DNA of 41,540 bases from an uncultured Clostridia bacterium (GTDB taxonomy: Bacteria; Bacillota; Clostridia; Christensenellales; UBA1242), in contig CAKVHY010000009.1 of assembly GCA_934754335.1 (NCBI GenBank), positions 1-41,540 of the forward strand, read 5' to 3'. Shown in pieces: positions 15,894 through 23,349 of the stretch; the stretch's first letter is position 1, and every line of letters begins with the position of its first letter. Position numbers and translations under genes: made by a program. Under the pieces are notes generated by a model. The model ran no database searches, was not told the origin of the DNA, and saw nothing but the letters and a program-made list of their open reading frames with translations.

Positions 15894-16865
15894 ATGGGGT
15901 TTTTTGAAGATCTTGAAAAATATGTTTATGAAAAAGGAAAAAAACTTAGCCAGAAGGCTAAGGAGAATGCGAGTAAAGTTTTAGCAACATTAAAAGATAG
16001 TAATGTCTATAAGAAGGCAGGAGCATTGGCAATCGCCACTGTGCTTTCTTTGGGTGCACTAACTAGTTGTGCAAATCCTGTTACAACGAAGTACACAACG
16101 CTTGAAGGTCAAAAATATAAAGTTGTAATGTATAAGGGTGATGATGCCTGCTTAATTCCTGTTGGAAAAGATGGTAAGGAAGATAATAAAAACACAATCA
16201 ACGTGATTGTTAATGAAGATGGTGTTATTGTTGATGGCGAATTTAAAGGTTCTAACATAAATTCAAATAATAATGATAATACATTTAGAGTGGACGAAGG
16301 AAATAAGGTTACGCAAGTTGGTGGAAAGCAAAATTCCAATGGCTCAAATAATCAGGGCCCAACAAACCAAGGAGCAAGAGATTCTGGAAGCACAGGTGGA
16401 ACATATAGGGTTGATAAAGGCAATGTGGTAACTCCTGCTGACGGAAATTCTAAATCGCAGGTTGTTAGTGGCGGTGCGAGTGATGGAACATATATAGTTA
16501 ATGATGGCAATGATGTAACTCCTGCTGGCGGAAACAATCAAGAAAACGTAGTTAATGGAAATAACAACTCTGACGGTGTAAGTGGTGGAACTTTCAGGGT
16601 TGATGATGGAAATATCGTAATGCCTAGTGAAGAAAACCAAGGAAATTATGTTGGAGATAATAACGATAACAAGAGTTTTGATTACGTAGTAGGTGACGAA
16701 AGCAACCCAACGGACGATGAAATTTATTACACAGTTGGTGATGCGAATCCTAATGAACCATCTCAAAGTTATACTGTTGGTGAAGATGCGAATCCTAATG
16801 AATCTGACAAGGATTTAACAGTTACAGTTAATGAAGACTCAATAGAATTTGGAAATGAAAGATAA
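15894..16865 (+). CDS. Hypothetical repeat-rich lipoprotein with a long N-terminal extension
   Basis: 323 residues, not recognised. AGGGGAGAAAA precedes the ATG. A charged amphipathic stretch (1-40, MGFFEDLEKYVYEKGKKLSQ and onward) comes before a hydrophobic segment (41-57) and a lipobox L56-T-S-C59, so the signal peptide has an unusually long N-region. The exported part is Asn/Gly/Asp-rich. It contains four copies of a unit built on GTYRVDKGNVVTPADG (also TFRVDEGNKVT, TYIVNDGNDVTP, TFRVDDGNIVMP) and then three of a YTVGDANPNE unit. It would be anchored by lipid in the outer face of the membrane. It shares an operon with the 421-residue gene 19 nt downstream, and both end in similar short tails (GNER, GMER). 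Confidence 0.8.
   Translation: MGFFEDLEKYVYEKGKKLSQKAKENASKVLATLKDSNVYKKAGALAIATVLSLGALTSCANPVTTKYTTLEGQKYKVVMYKGDDACLIPVGKDGKEDNKNTINVIVNEDGVIVDGEFKGSNINSNNNDNTFRVDEGNKVTQVGGKQNSNGSNNQGPTNQGARDSGSTGGTYRVDKGNVVTPADGNSKSQVVSGGASDGTYIVNDGNDVTPAGGNNQENVVNGNNNSDGVSGGTFRVDDGNIVMPSEENQGNYVGDNNDNKSFDYVVGDESNPTDDEIYYTVGDANPNEPSQSYTVGEDANPNESDKDLTVTVNEDSIEFGNER
16278..16810 (+). repeat. Tandem peptide-coding repeats in the lipoprotein gene
   Basis: Diverged in-frame repeats. Four R/I-V-D/N-x-G-N-x-V units start near 16278, 16399, 16486 and 16588 (spacing about 90-120 bp). Three shorter VVGDESNP/TVGDANPNE units lie between 16682 and 16805, the last two sharing GATGCGAATCCTAATGAA exactly. Recent duplication by slippage or recombination is likely for the last two. 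Confidence 0.8.
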
Positions 16866-16884
16866 ATAAAAGAGGTGAAAAAAT

Positions 16885-18150
16885 ATGGCAATAAATAATG
16901 AAAAAATAAATATGATAAAAGAATATATTGAAATGCTTAGAAGCGGAGAAATTCAATTAGGTAAAGCACCTAAATCCAAACTTATTTCAAGCGAAATGGT
17001 TAAGATTGGTGAACGCGTTTATAATCTATATCGTTATGAAGATGGTTCTTATGCTTATGAAGGAAGAGATGAAAATGGAAGACCTTTCGTTGAATTTACA
17101 AGACCAAATGGTGTTCATGAAAAGGTTTATGATATTAAAAAAGAACAACCATTAATGCCGGGCGAATCAAGAGAGTCTATTGAAATAAGTTGTGAAAGTT
17201 TTGCCGAAGATAAGAAAGATAAAAATTCTCCATATATAATGTTGTTTACAGATGGAAAAGTGATTTCATTTGATGGCGAAAACACAAATCAAACTTCAAT
17301 AAAAAGAAAAGAACTTAAAGAAAGTTCTGAAAACGAAGGTCTAATGAATGAAATGCTTAAATACCTAAAAAAGAAAGGTGGAAAGTTAGTTTCTGTTGAA
17401 AAAGGTGGAAAGTTAGTTCCTGTTGAAAAAGGTGGAAAGTTAGTTCCTGTTAAAGGCGGAGATATTGTTGTGGTTGACCCAGTAGTAATTCCAGAGAAGG
17501 ATGATGATAAAAACAAGTTTAAGTGGGGTCCACTAGTTGTAGGCGTGCTTGCTGCTGCAATAGGGGCGGGTGTATTTATTGCAGCAAATAGGGATAAAGA
17601 AAAAGATAAGCCAAGTGACCCTGTTACTTCAGACACAACAATGTCTGAAACAACTACTCCGGAAGAAACCTCCAGACCTTATGAAACTTCTACTTCAGAA
17701 GAAACTAAAGCACCTGAAGAAACTTCAAATACACAGGGCTACGACTTTAATTTTGACGACTTAAAAGGTCAAAACGTTACAGCAGTTATTCAACAAAAAG
17801 ACGAAAAAACTGGTGCGGTTATAACAGATGTTCATTATGAAGATTATTGGGCAAGAATTTGGGCTGATGGCTCGTATGATTTAAGAGATTATAATGGTAA
17901 AGTTATTTATGAATCACTGGACGGTGAAGTTAAAGGCATTGTTTACGATGATAAAACAGGCACAAACACGGTTATGTTTGGTGATAAAACTTTGGTTATC
18001 CCTGAAGATGGTTCAAGTAAATTATTGGATATAGATGGAAAAGAAATCAAAAAAGACACTGTCATTTTCGGTGGTATTGGAAAAGATGCTATTGAAGATT
18101 ATTTAAAAGAAAATCCAAACGAAACTTATAATGAAGGAATGGAAAGATAA
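16885..18150 (+). CDS. Hypothetical single-pass membrane protein with Thr/Glu-rich stalk
   Basis: 421 residues, not recognised. Order: an N-terminal soluble domain (1-150) with YRYEDGSYAYEGRDENGRP; a Lys/Gly-rich segment with three KGGKLVPVE repeats (about 164-190); an acidic stretch; one membrane segment (215-234, GPLVVGVLAAAIGAGVFIAA); a Ser/Thr/Glu-rich stalk (about 245-284); and a C-terminal domain with WADGSYDLRDYNGKVIYESL. The two domains share a DGSYxxxxxNG pattern, as if built from related beta repeats. There is no signal peptide, so the N-terminal half is probably cytoplasmic and the stalk and C-domain outside, which would let it link inside and outside. GAGGTGAAAAA precedes the ATG. 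Confidence 0.8.
   Translation: MAINNEKINMIKEYIEMLRSGEIQLGKAPKSKLISSEMVKIGERVYNLYRYEDGSYAYEGRDENGRPFVEFTRPNGVHEKVYDIKKEQPLMPGESRESIEISCESFAEDKKDKNSPYIMLFTDGKVISFDGENTNQTSIKRKELKESSENEGLMNEMLKYLKKKGGKLVSVEKGGKLVPVEKGGKLVPVKGGDIVVVDPVVIPEKDDDKNKFKWGPLVVGVLAAAIGAGVFIAANRDKEKDKPSDPVTSDTTMSETTTPEETSRPYETSTSEETKAPEETSNTQGYDFNFDDLKGQNVTAVIQQKDEKTGAVITDVHYEDYWARIWADGSYDLRDYNGKVIYESLDGEVKGIVYDDKTGTNTVMFGDKTLVIPEDGSSKLLDIDGKEIKKDTVIFGGIGKDAIEDYLKENPNETYNEGMER
17374..17454 (+). repeat. Three tandem 27-bp in-frame repeats
   Basis: Copies at 17374-17400, 17401-17427 and 17428-17454, nearly identical at DNA level (core GGTGGAAAGTTAGTTCCTGT). Each codes for KGGKLV(S/P)VE or K. The high DNA identity indicates recent expansion and likely copy-number variation between strains. 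Confidence 0.9.
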
Positions 18151-18152
18151 TA

Positions 18153-18184
18153 AAAAATCTCTCAATTTAATTTGAGAGATTTTT
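18153..18184 (+). terminator. Terminator of the repeat-protein operon
   Basis: ATCTCTCAA (18157-18165) pairs with TTGAGAGAT (18172-18180), extended by A and T runs. A strong hairpin. Confidence 0.9.
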
Positions 18185-18191
18185 CTTTTTT

Positions 18192-18229
18192 AAAACGAGC
18201 ATTTAAACAAGGGGGTTAAGGCTCGTTTT
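18192..18229 (-). terminator. Terminator of the metal-efflux operon
   Basis: AAAACGAGC (18192-18200) pairs with GCTCGTTTT (18221-18229), with a 20-nt loop. Read leftward it is followed by TTTTAAAAAAG, so it ends the minus-strand operon. Confidence 0.75.
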
Positions 18230-18250
18230 TATTTATATTGGGTAAATTTA

Positions 18251-20278
18251 TTACTTTTTAATATCGTATTTTAAGGCTCTAAGAGAGTTTAGAATAGCCA
18301 CAAGTGTAATGCCAACATCGGCTATAACCGCACTAAGCATGCCAGTAATTCCTAAAGCACCAAGTGTTAAGAAAATTATCTTAATGCCAGCGGAAAGGAT
18401 TATGTTTTGCCATACAATTTTCTTTGTGAATTTAGAAATCTTAATTGCTTCCACTATCTTTAATGGATTGTCGTTTGCAAGCACTATATCGCTTGCTTCA
18501 ATGCTAGCACTGCTTCCGTTTAATCCCATGCTAAAGCCAACATCTGAAAGGGTTAGGGCTGGAGCATCGTTTATTCCATCGCCAACATAACCAATTTTAG
18601 AATTTGCTTTTTCTTTTTCAATGTAGTTGAATTTATCTTGTGGTAAACACTTTGAGTAAGCCTTGTCAATTCCCACAGTTTCTGCCACTCTTTGAACGAT
18701 TTTGTCGTTATCGCCAGAAAGCATGATTGTTTTAATATTCATATTTTTTAGTTCTAAGCAAGCAGTTTTTGCTGTTTCCTTTATTTCGTCTTCAAGCAAG
18801 ATTTCTGCAATCTTTATATCATTTTCATAAAGTTCAACAGAAGTGGATTCGTTTTTAGTGTTCTTTCTTCCAATAAAATATGAGTTGCCTTCATATTCAT
18901 AATAAACACCTTTTCCGCTTTCTTCTTTTATATCTTTTATATGTTTTATCTTTTTAACATTTGCTTTCACAATGGCCTTTGCAATAGGGTGAAGTGAATA
19001 TTGTTCGCCAAGTGCTGAAAGATAAATTATTTCTTCATTTGATTTATCTTCAGATAGATTATGAATTTCTGTTATCTTAAATTCACCAGTGGTGATAGTT
19101 CCGGTTTTATCGAAGGCAATAGTGGAAAGAGAGGCAGTTGCATCTAGATAATTCGAACCTTTAATAAGAATTCCTTTCTTTGATGCGTTGCCAATTCCAG
19201 AGAAGTATGCAAGTGGAACAGAGATTGCGAATGCACAAGGGCAGGAAACAACCAAGAAAATTAATCCTCTATAGATTGCTGTGTTAATATCTTTTGTAAT
19301 TGCCCAAACAATGCCCCAAACCACAAATGCCAACGCCACAACTCCTAGCGTGTACCACTTCGATATTTTTGAAATAACAGTTTCTGTTTTAGACTTTTTA
19401 TCGCTTGCGTTTTCTATTAAATCTAAGATTTTATGAACTGTACTATTTTCATAAATACTTGTGGCTTTAATCTTTATAACGCTATCTAAAACAATTGAAC
19501 CTGATAGAATTTCCATTCCTTTCTTCACAGTTTGTGGCAAACTTTCACCTGTTAAACTTTGAACATCTATGCTTGCAGTTCCTTCAATAACCACACCATC
19601 AATTGCCACTTTTTCTCCGGGTCTAACAATAATTATATCGTTTAACTTAATATCATTTGGAGTTACGATTTCTTCATCTTCACCATTAAGTCTTGTAACT
19701 TTTTCAGGCTTTAAGTTAGTTAATTCTTCAATAGATTTTCTAGATTTATCTAATGCCAAACCTTCTAAAATCTTACCTATAGAATATAGGAAGATAACCA
19801 TTAAAGCATCCATCTTTTCGCCAACTAATCCTGCTCCTATGACAGAAACTGTTACTAAAAAGTTTTCATTTATAGTTTTCTTTAATAATAATTGATAGGC
19901 TTTATAGAATGTTTTATAACCCATAAATCCTGCACTTAATATAAATAAAACCCAGCCTAGCCATGCAGGCATTGGAATTAATATGTCTATAAGTCCTATG
20001 CATAAGCCAATAGCAAGCATGATTATGTCAAAAAGTAAGCCTTTTCCTTTTTTCTTCTCTTTTTGTTCAACCATGATCTCTACTTCAGGTTCAACTTTCT
20101 TTGCAAGCAATATAACTTCGCTAATTGTGGCATCAGGATTTTTACAATCAAGAGAAAGTGTGGATTTTAAAAAGTCTATTTCGCAGGAATCCACAGATTT
20201 AAGTCCTTTTATTTTTGTCTCTAATATCTTAGCGCAGTTAGGGCAATCTAATCCATTTATTTTAAATGTCTTTTTCAT
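18251..20278 (-). CDS. cadA: Zn2+/Cd2+/Pb2+-exporting P1B-type ATPase
   Basis: 675 residues, pumping heavy metal ions out of the cell with ATP. An N-terminal HMA domain carries GLDCPNC (C12, C15). The ion site is C346-P-C348 in SCPCAFAIS. The phosphorylated Asp is D390 in DKTGTITTGEF, the ATP-site marker is LHPIAKAI, and the hinge motif is GDGINDAPAL. The last membrane segment has DVGITLVAILNSLRALK, where an Asp is characteristic of Zn/Cd/Pb pumps rather than copper pumps. The start overlaps the 3' end of the CadC-like gene by 17 nt, so it is co-translated with its own sensor. The exact metal is inferred from family features and from the sensor. Confidence 0.92.
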   Translation of the reverse strand: MKKTFKINGLDCPNCAKILETKIKGLKSVDSCEIDFLKSTLSLDCKNPDATISEVILLAKKVEPEVEIMVEQKEKKKGKGLLFDIIMLAIGLCIGLIDILIPMPAWLGWVLFILSAGFMGYKTFYKAYQLLLKKTINENFLVTVSVIGAGLVGEKMDALMVIFLYSIGKILEGLALDKSRKSIEELTNLKPEKVTRLNGEDEEIVTPNDIKLNDIIIVRPGEKVAIDGVVIEGTASIDVQSLTGESLPQTVKKGMEILSGSIVLDSVIKIKATSIYENSTVHKILDLIENASDKKSKTETVISKISKWYTLGVVALAFVVWGIVWAITKDINTAIYRGLIFLVVSCPCAFAISVPLAYFSGIGNASKKGILIKGSNYLDATASLSTIAFDKTGTITTGEFKITEIHNLSEDKSNEEIIYLSALGEQYSLHPIAKAIVKANVKKIKHIKDIKEESGKGVYYEYEGNSYFIGRKNTKNESTSVELYENDIKIAEILLEDEIKETAKTACLELKNMNIKTIMLSGDNDKIVQRVAETVGIDKAYSKCLPQDKFNYIEKEKANSKIGYVGDGINDAPALTLSDVGFSMGLNGSSASIEASDIVLANDNPLKIVEAIKISKFTKKIVWQNIILSAGIKIIFLTLGALGITGMLSAVIADVGITLVAILNSLRALKYDIKK

Positions 20279-20639
20279 AATCTTTCTCCAAAATATGCTC
20301 TAGGCTGATTTCAAACACTTCGCTAACATGCTCGTCTGAAAGGGTGTACCAAACTTCCTTACCAACCTTTTTAGATTTAACCAGATTTAATTCCCTTAGA
20401 TTTTTTAACTGATGCGAAACTGCAGATTTTGTCATATTCAATATTGCTGAAATATCGCAAACGCAAAGTTCGCTCTTTTCAAGCAAGTTTATAATTTTAA
20501 TTCTTGTACTATCAGATAACGCTTTATAAAAATCGCTAATTAATATTAATTTGTCGTCATCTAACATTAGAGATTTTGCTTTCTCCACTTTATCTTTATG
20601 GATCACATCGCAATCGCAATAGATTTCTGTTTTTTTCAT
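20262..20639 (-). CDS. cadC: CadC-type ArsR/SmtB metal-sensing repressor
   Basis: 125 residues with a winged helix (ISAILNMTKSAVSHQLKNL as the recognition helix-turn-helix). It would release DNA when it binds Cd, Pb or Zn. The metal sites of staphylococcal CadC can be placed almost residue for residue: C8, C10, C59 and C61 (in ELCVCD) form the alpha3N soft-metal site, and D102, H104, H115 and E118 form the alpha5 zinc site. It lies first in the operon, before the ATPase, and two matched operators cover its promoter, so it represses itself and the pump. Confidence 0.93.
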   Translation of the reverse strand: MKKTEIYCDCDVIHKDKVEKAKSLMLDDDKLILISDFYKALSDSTRIKIINLLEKSELCVCDISAILNMTKSAVSHQLKNLRELNLVKSKKVGKEVWYTLSDEHVSEVFEISLEHILEKDYEKDI

Positions 20640-20728
20640 TTTTCTCCTTTTTATTATTCTCTTTAAATTCTGTTATCATACTTTAAACCAATTTCATATA
20701 GTTTAATACCTATAATATTTTATGATGA

Positions 20729-20750
20729 CAGTTGAACAAGCATTCAACTG
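20729..20750. promoter_or_regulatory. CadC operator O1
   Basis: Palindrome CAGTTGAA (20729-20736), CAAGCA, TTCAACTG (20743-20750). It lies downstream of the cadC -10 box, at the start of the transcript. It shares arms with O2 and is spaced 31 bp from it centre to centre. Confidence 0.85.
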
Positions 20751-20755
20751 TTCTT

Positions 20756-20785
20756 ATTATAGTTGAACATGTATTCAACTGTCAA
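20756..20785 (-). promoter_or_regulatory. Promoter of cadC-cadA
   Basis: Minus strand TTGACA (20780-20785), 18-bp spacer, TATAAT (20756-20761): both boxes match consensus. The spacer is filled by operator O2, so repressor binding would shut out polymerase. Confidence 0.88.
20761..20780. promoter_or_regulatory. CadC operator O2
   Basis: Palindrome AGTTGAA (20761-20767), CATGTA, TTCAACT (20774-20780), the same 20-bp layout as O1. It sits exactly between the -35 and -10 boxes of the cadC promoter, the usual place for an ArsR-family repressor. Confidence 0.88.
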
Positions 20786-20824
20786 GAAAAATTTAAAAGT
20801 TTTTTAAAAAATTTTTAAAAAGTA

Positions 20825-20854
20825 TTGAAAGTGGGTTTTAATATATGTTAGAAT
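20825..20854 (+). promoter_or_regulatory. Promoter of the 172-residue membrane protein gene
   Basis: TTGAAA (20825-20830), 18-bp spacer, TAGAAT (20849-20854). It diverges from the cadC promoter about 40 bp away. Confidence 0.6.
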
Positions 20855-20886
20855 ATGTTTCATAAAATAAAAGGAAGGTTAAACAG

Positions 20887-21405
20887 ATGGGAACATTAAA
20901 AAATAAAAAAAATAAGGTGGATAAAGTTAAAGGAAAGAGAGCAATTATTGCTTGTGTAACAGCCGGCTTGGTTTGCGCTGCAGGTGCAGGTTTGGGAATT
21001 GCTAAAATAAGTGAGAACGAGCAAATGAAAAATGATGTTATGACATATTTTAGAGAAAACAATCCTGAATATAACAAGATAGTTAGTGAAAGAGTTATGG
21101 AATCTGCAGAGGCAGTTGCTGGAAAAAAGATTACATATGAAGAATTTAGAAATGATGTAGATTATCTATATGGTCATGATTTTGCTAAATCTGCAATTGA
21201 TGTTTTTGCTACAAAAAATGTTAGAACAGAAGTGAATGAACTTGAAAAAGAAAATGATGCATTAGGATTTGCAACAACTTGTGCTGGTGGAGCAGCGGGA
21301 TTGTTATTTGGAGCAGCGGCCATTAGTTCTGCAATAGAGAAATCAAGAGATAAGGCTGGGGCAGATAGATTAGTAAAAACTTTAAATGATGATTACACAA
21401 AGTAA
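20887..21405 (+). CDS. Hypothetical two-segment membrane protein
   Basis: 172 residues, not recognised. A Lys-rich start (MGTLKNKKNKVDKVKGKR) precedes a Gly/Ala/Cys-rich hydrophobic segment (about 19-40). A charged domain of about 85 residues follows, then a second Gly/Ala-rich segment (about 125-150, GFATTCAGGAAGLLFGAAAI), then a charged tail. Both termini would be cytoplasmic, with the middle domain outside. GGAAGG precedes the ATG. Its own promoter and terminator make it a single-gene unit. Its position beside the cad operon is probably chance. Confidence 0.78.
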   Translation: MGTLKNKKNKVDKVKGKRAIIACVTAGLVCAAGAGLGIAKISENEQMKNDVMTYFRENNPEYNKIVSERVMESAEAVAGKKITYEEFRNDVDYLYGHDFAKSAIDVFATKNVRTEVNELEKENDALGFATTCAGGAAGLLFGAAAISSAIEKSRDKAGADRLVKTLNDDYTK

Positions 21406-21414
21406 ATAAAAATT

Positions 21415-21436
21415 AAGGGCATTTAACGATGTCCTT
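21415..21436 (+). terminator. Terminator after the 172-residue gene
   Basis: AAGGGCAT (21415-21422) pairs with ATGTCCTT (21429-21436), one G-T pair, followed by TTTT. Confidence 0.75.
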
Positions 21437-21465
21437 TTTTTAATTTAATAAGCAATTAAAAATGT

Positions 21466-21494
21466 TTGCTAAAAATTATAATATGCGTTATAAT
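21466..21494 (+). promoter_or_regulatory. Promoter of the AbrB-ABC operon
   Basis: TTGCTA (21466-21471), 17-bp spacer, TATAAT (21489-21494). Tandem 9-bp repeats begin directly after the -10 box. Confidence 0.75.
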
Positions 21495-21519
21495 AAGTAA
21501 GATAAGTAAGAAAAGTAAG
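21493..21519 (+). repeat. Three tandem 9-bp repeats at the transcription start
   Basis: ATAAGTAAG (21493-21501), ATAAGTAAG (21502-21510), AAAAGTAAG (21511-21519). They span the expected start of the AbrB-ABC transcript and could bind the regulator encoded just downstream, or could simply be slippage repeats. Confidence 0.8.
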
Positions 21520-21536
21520 ACTAATAAGGAGAGAAT

Positions 21537-21755
21537 ATGAAAAACGAAACGGGCAAATATATCTGGACAACAAAAGTTAGCGATAAAGGACAGATTGTTA
21601 TTCCAAAGGAAGCAAGAGATGTTTTTAATATTAATGTTGGAGATACATTAATTCTTTTTGGAGATATTGAGAAGGGCATTGCCATTGGAAAGTATGAAGA
21701 TTATTTGAAATTCGCTGAAGCAATATATAAAGCAAAGGGTGGAGATGAAAAATGA
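21537..21755 (+). CDS. AbrB/MazE/SpoVT-family transcription regulator
   Basis: 72 residues. The swapped-hairpin AbrB domain covers about 12-55, with the signature KVSDKGQIVIPKEARDVFNI and the second half VGDTLILFG. AbrB-type proteins bind DNA as dimers or tetramers. It is the first gene of a three-gene operon: its stop overlaps the ATG of the ABC ATPase (ATGA, 21752-21755). That suggests it controls the exporter, including its own promoter. AAGGAGAG precedes the ATG. It is short compared with Bacillus AbrB (about 95) and lacks the C-terminal multimerisation domain. It does not look like an antitoxin because no toxin follows. Confidence 0.88.
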   Translation: MKNETGKYIWTTKVSDKGQIVIPKEARDVFNINVGDTLILFGDIEKGIAIGKYEDYLKFAEAIYKAKGGDEK

Positions 21756-22462
21756 TTGAAATTAAAAGTTTAACTAAAGATTTTGGCAAGTTAAGGGCTG
21801 TGGACAATGTGAATTTAAATATTAAAGAAGGCGAATGTACAGCCATTCTTGGCTTGAATGGTGCTGGAAAAACCACGCTTTTGAGTATGCTTTCCACATC
21901 TTTAGTTCCAACGAGCGGAACTGCGAATGTTATGGGGTTAGATTTGAATAAAGATAAGGAGAAAATTCGAGAGATAATTAATATATCACCGCAAGAAAGT
22001 GCTGTTGCTAAAAACTTAACAGTTAAGGAAAACTTAAATTTAATTGCCACGTTATATAACATTGAAAATAAAGAAAAAAGAGTAATGGAGATAATAAATG
22101 AATTTGGTTTAACAGAGAAAGCGGATGTTTTATGCAAACGTTTAAGTGGCGGACAAATGCGAAGATTGAGTATTGCATTGGCGATAATAACAGAGCCTAA
22201 AATTCTTTTTCTAGATGAGCCAACTTTGGGCTTAGACGTTAAAGCACGCAAACTTTTATGGGACATTGTGGAAAAGTTGAAGAAAAGAATGACTATATTG
22301 CTAACAACTCATTATTTAGAAGAAGTGGAGTTTTTGGCAGATAAGATTGCAATTATGAGTAAGGGAAAAATCAAGGTTGAGGGAACGAGTGATGAGATAA
22401 AGAAAGCCACAAATTCAAAGACTCTTGAACAGGCATTTATTAATCTAACGGAGGAAGAATAA
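21752..22462 (+). CDS. ABC transporter ATP-binding protein (exporter type)
   Basis: 236 residues, the nucleotide-binding subunit of an ABC-2 exporter. Walker A is GLNGAGKTT (34-42), the signature is LSGGQMRRLSIA, Walker B is ILFLDEPTLGLD, and the switch histidine is in TTHYLEEVEFL. Closest in style to drug, sodium or lantibiotic-type exporters (DrrA/NatA/CcmA group). Overlaps the AbrB gene before it and the permease after it, so the three are translated in step. Confidence 0.93.
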   Translation: MIEIKSLTKDFGKLRAVDNVNLNIKEGECTAILGLNGAGKTTLLSMLSTSLVPTSGTANVMGLDLNKDKEKIREIINISPQESAVAKNLTVKENLNLIATLYNIENKEKRVMEIINEFGLTEKADVLCKRLSGGQMRRLSIALAIITEPKILFLDEPTLGLDVKARKLLWDIVEKLKKRMTILLTTHYLEEVEFLADKIAIMSKGKIKVEGTSDEIKKATNSKTLEQAFINLTEEE

Positions 22463-23199
22463 TGAATAAATTGATGGCTTTAACTAATCGCAACTTAAAA
22501 GAGATGTTGAGAGACCCTTTAAGCATAGTATTTTGTTTAATATTTCCAGTTGTGATGCTAATACTAATGCAAGCAATATTTTTAAATATGGAACAAGTTC
22601 CAGATAATTTTCGAATTGAGAGTTACGCCAGCGGAATTTGTGTTTTTGGTTATACATTTATATGTATGTTTGTTGCTCTTCAAATTGCTGGCGATAAAAA
22701 CACGTCTTTTATAAAACGCTTAAACATTGCGCCTATGAATAAATTTTCTTATTACTTAAGTTTTGTGTGTTCTTCATTACCTTTAGCGTTGTGCCAAACT
22801 TTGCTATTTTTCGTAATCGCATTAATATTTAAGTTCCCGTTTAATGTAAACTTTATTTTAAGTATAATTTATTTAATTCCTTCAGCACTTCTCTATATTT
22901 GCTTAGGAGTTTTGATTGGAATTATTTGTAATAACGAAAAGCAAACTGGGCCAATTTCTTCTATATTTATATCTGTGGTGGGAATATTTGGTGGAATATT
23001 TATGCCAATCTCGGCATTATCTGAAGGCTTTGCAAACTTTCTAAATTGGCTACCATTCTCTCATACTGTTATGATTGGAGCAGATATTCAAACTCTAGGT
23101 GCTGGTGCAATTTATCCACATATTATATACATTTTGGCATACACACTTTTGCTTATAGTGTTGGCGTTTATGATACAAAAGTTGAAAGATAAAAGGTAA
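22462..23199 (+). CDS. ABC-2 type transporter permease
   Basis: 245 residues with about six membrane segments (for example SIVFCLIFPVVMLILMQAI and LCQTLLFFVIALIF). The ABC2 motif region is IFGGIFMPISALSEGFANFL followed by WLPFSHT. It overlaps the ATPase stop as TAATG. Together with the ATPase it would form a dimeric exporter. The substrate (antibiotic, peptide, polysaccharide precursor or ion) cannot be told. Confidence 0.9.
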   Translation: MNKLMALTNRNLKEMLRDPLSIVFCLIFPVVMLILMQAIFLNMEQVPDNFRIESYASGICVFGYTFICMFVALQIAGDKNTSFIKRLNIAPMNKFSYYLSFVCSSLPLALCQTLLFFVIALIFKFPFNVNFILSIIYLIPSALLYICLGVLIGIICNNEKQTGPISSIFISVVGIFGGIFMPISALSEGFANFLNWLPFSHTVMIGADIQTLGAGAIYPHIIYILAYTLLLIVLAFMIQKLKDKR

Positions 23200-23220
23200 A
23201 GATATTTTTAATAATAAAAC

Positions 23221-23303
23221 AAAAAGAGTTATACAACGAGATTCACCATCGTAATTATTGAAAGAAAAAAAACGATGCTAAACTCATAAATATAACTCTT
23301 TTT
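23221..23303 (+). terminator. Long rod-like hairpin, probable terminator of the ABC operon
   Basis: Outer stem of 13 bp, AAAAAGAGTTATA (23221-23233) with TATAACTCTTTTT (23291-23303). Inside are GAG/CTC (23238-23240 with 23283-23285) and CATCGT/ACGATG (23247-23252 with 23272-23277). The T run in the 3' arm fits an intrinsic terminator, but the interrupted 83-nt rod is far longer than its neighbours and could also be a stable RNA. Confidence 0.65.
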
Positions 23304-23349
23304 TATTAAATGGATAAATAACGACTTGCCAACGAGCCCGTGAAGTTCT

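Noticed and set aside
15784..15984. Small frame upstream of the lipoprotein start
   Set aside because: It starts before the promoter of the operon and overlaps the lipoprotein gene in another frame, without a ribosome site.
16109..16766. Minus-strand open frames opposite the lipoprotein gene
   Set aside because: They mirror the low-complexity repeat coding of the plus strand, have no ribosome site, and the plus-strand frame has a promoter and lipobox.
21537..21755. AbrB/MazE-like gene as an antitoxin
   Set aside because: The overlapping gene is an ABC ATPase, not a toxin, so regulator of the exporter is the simpler reading.
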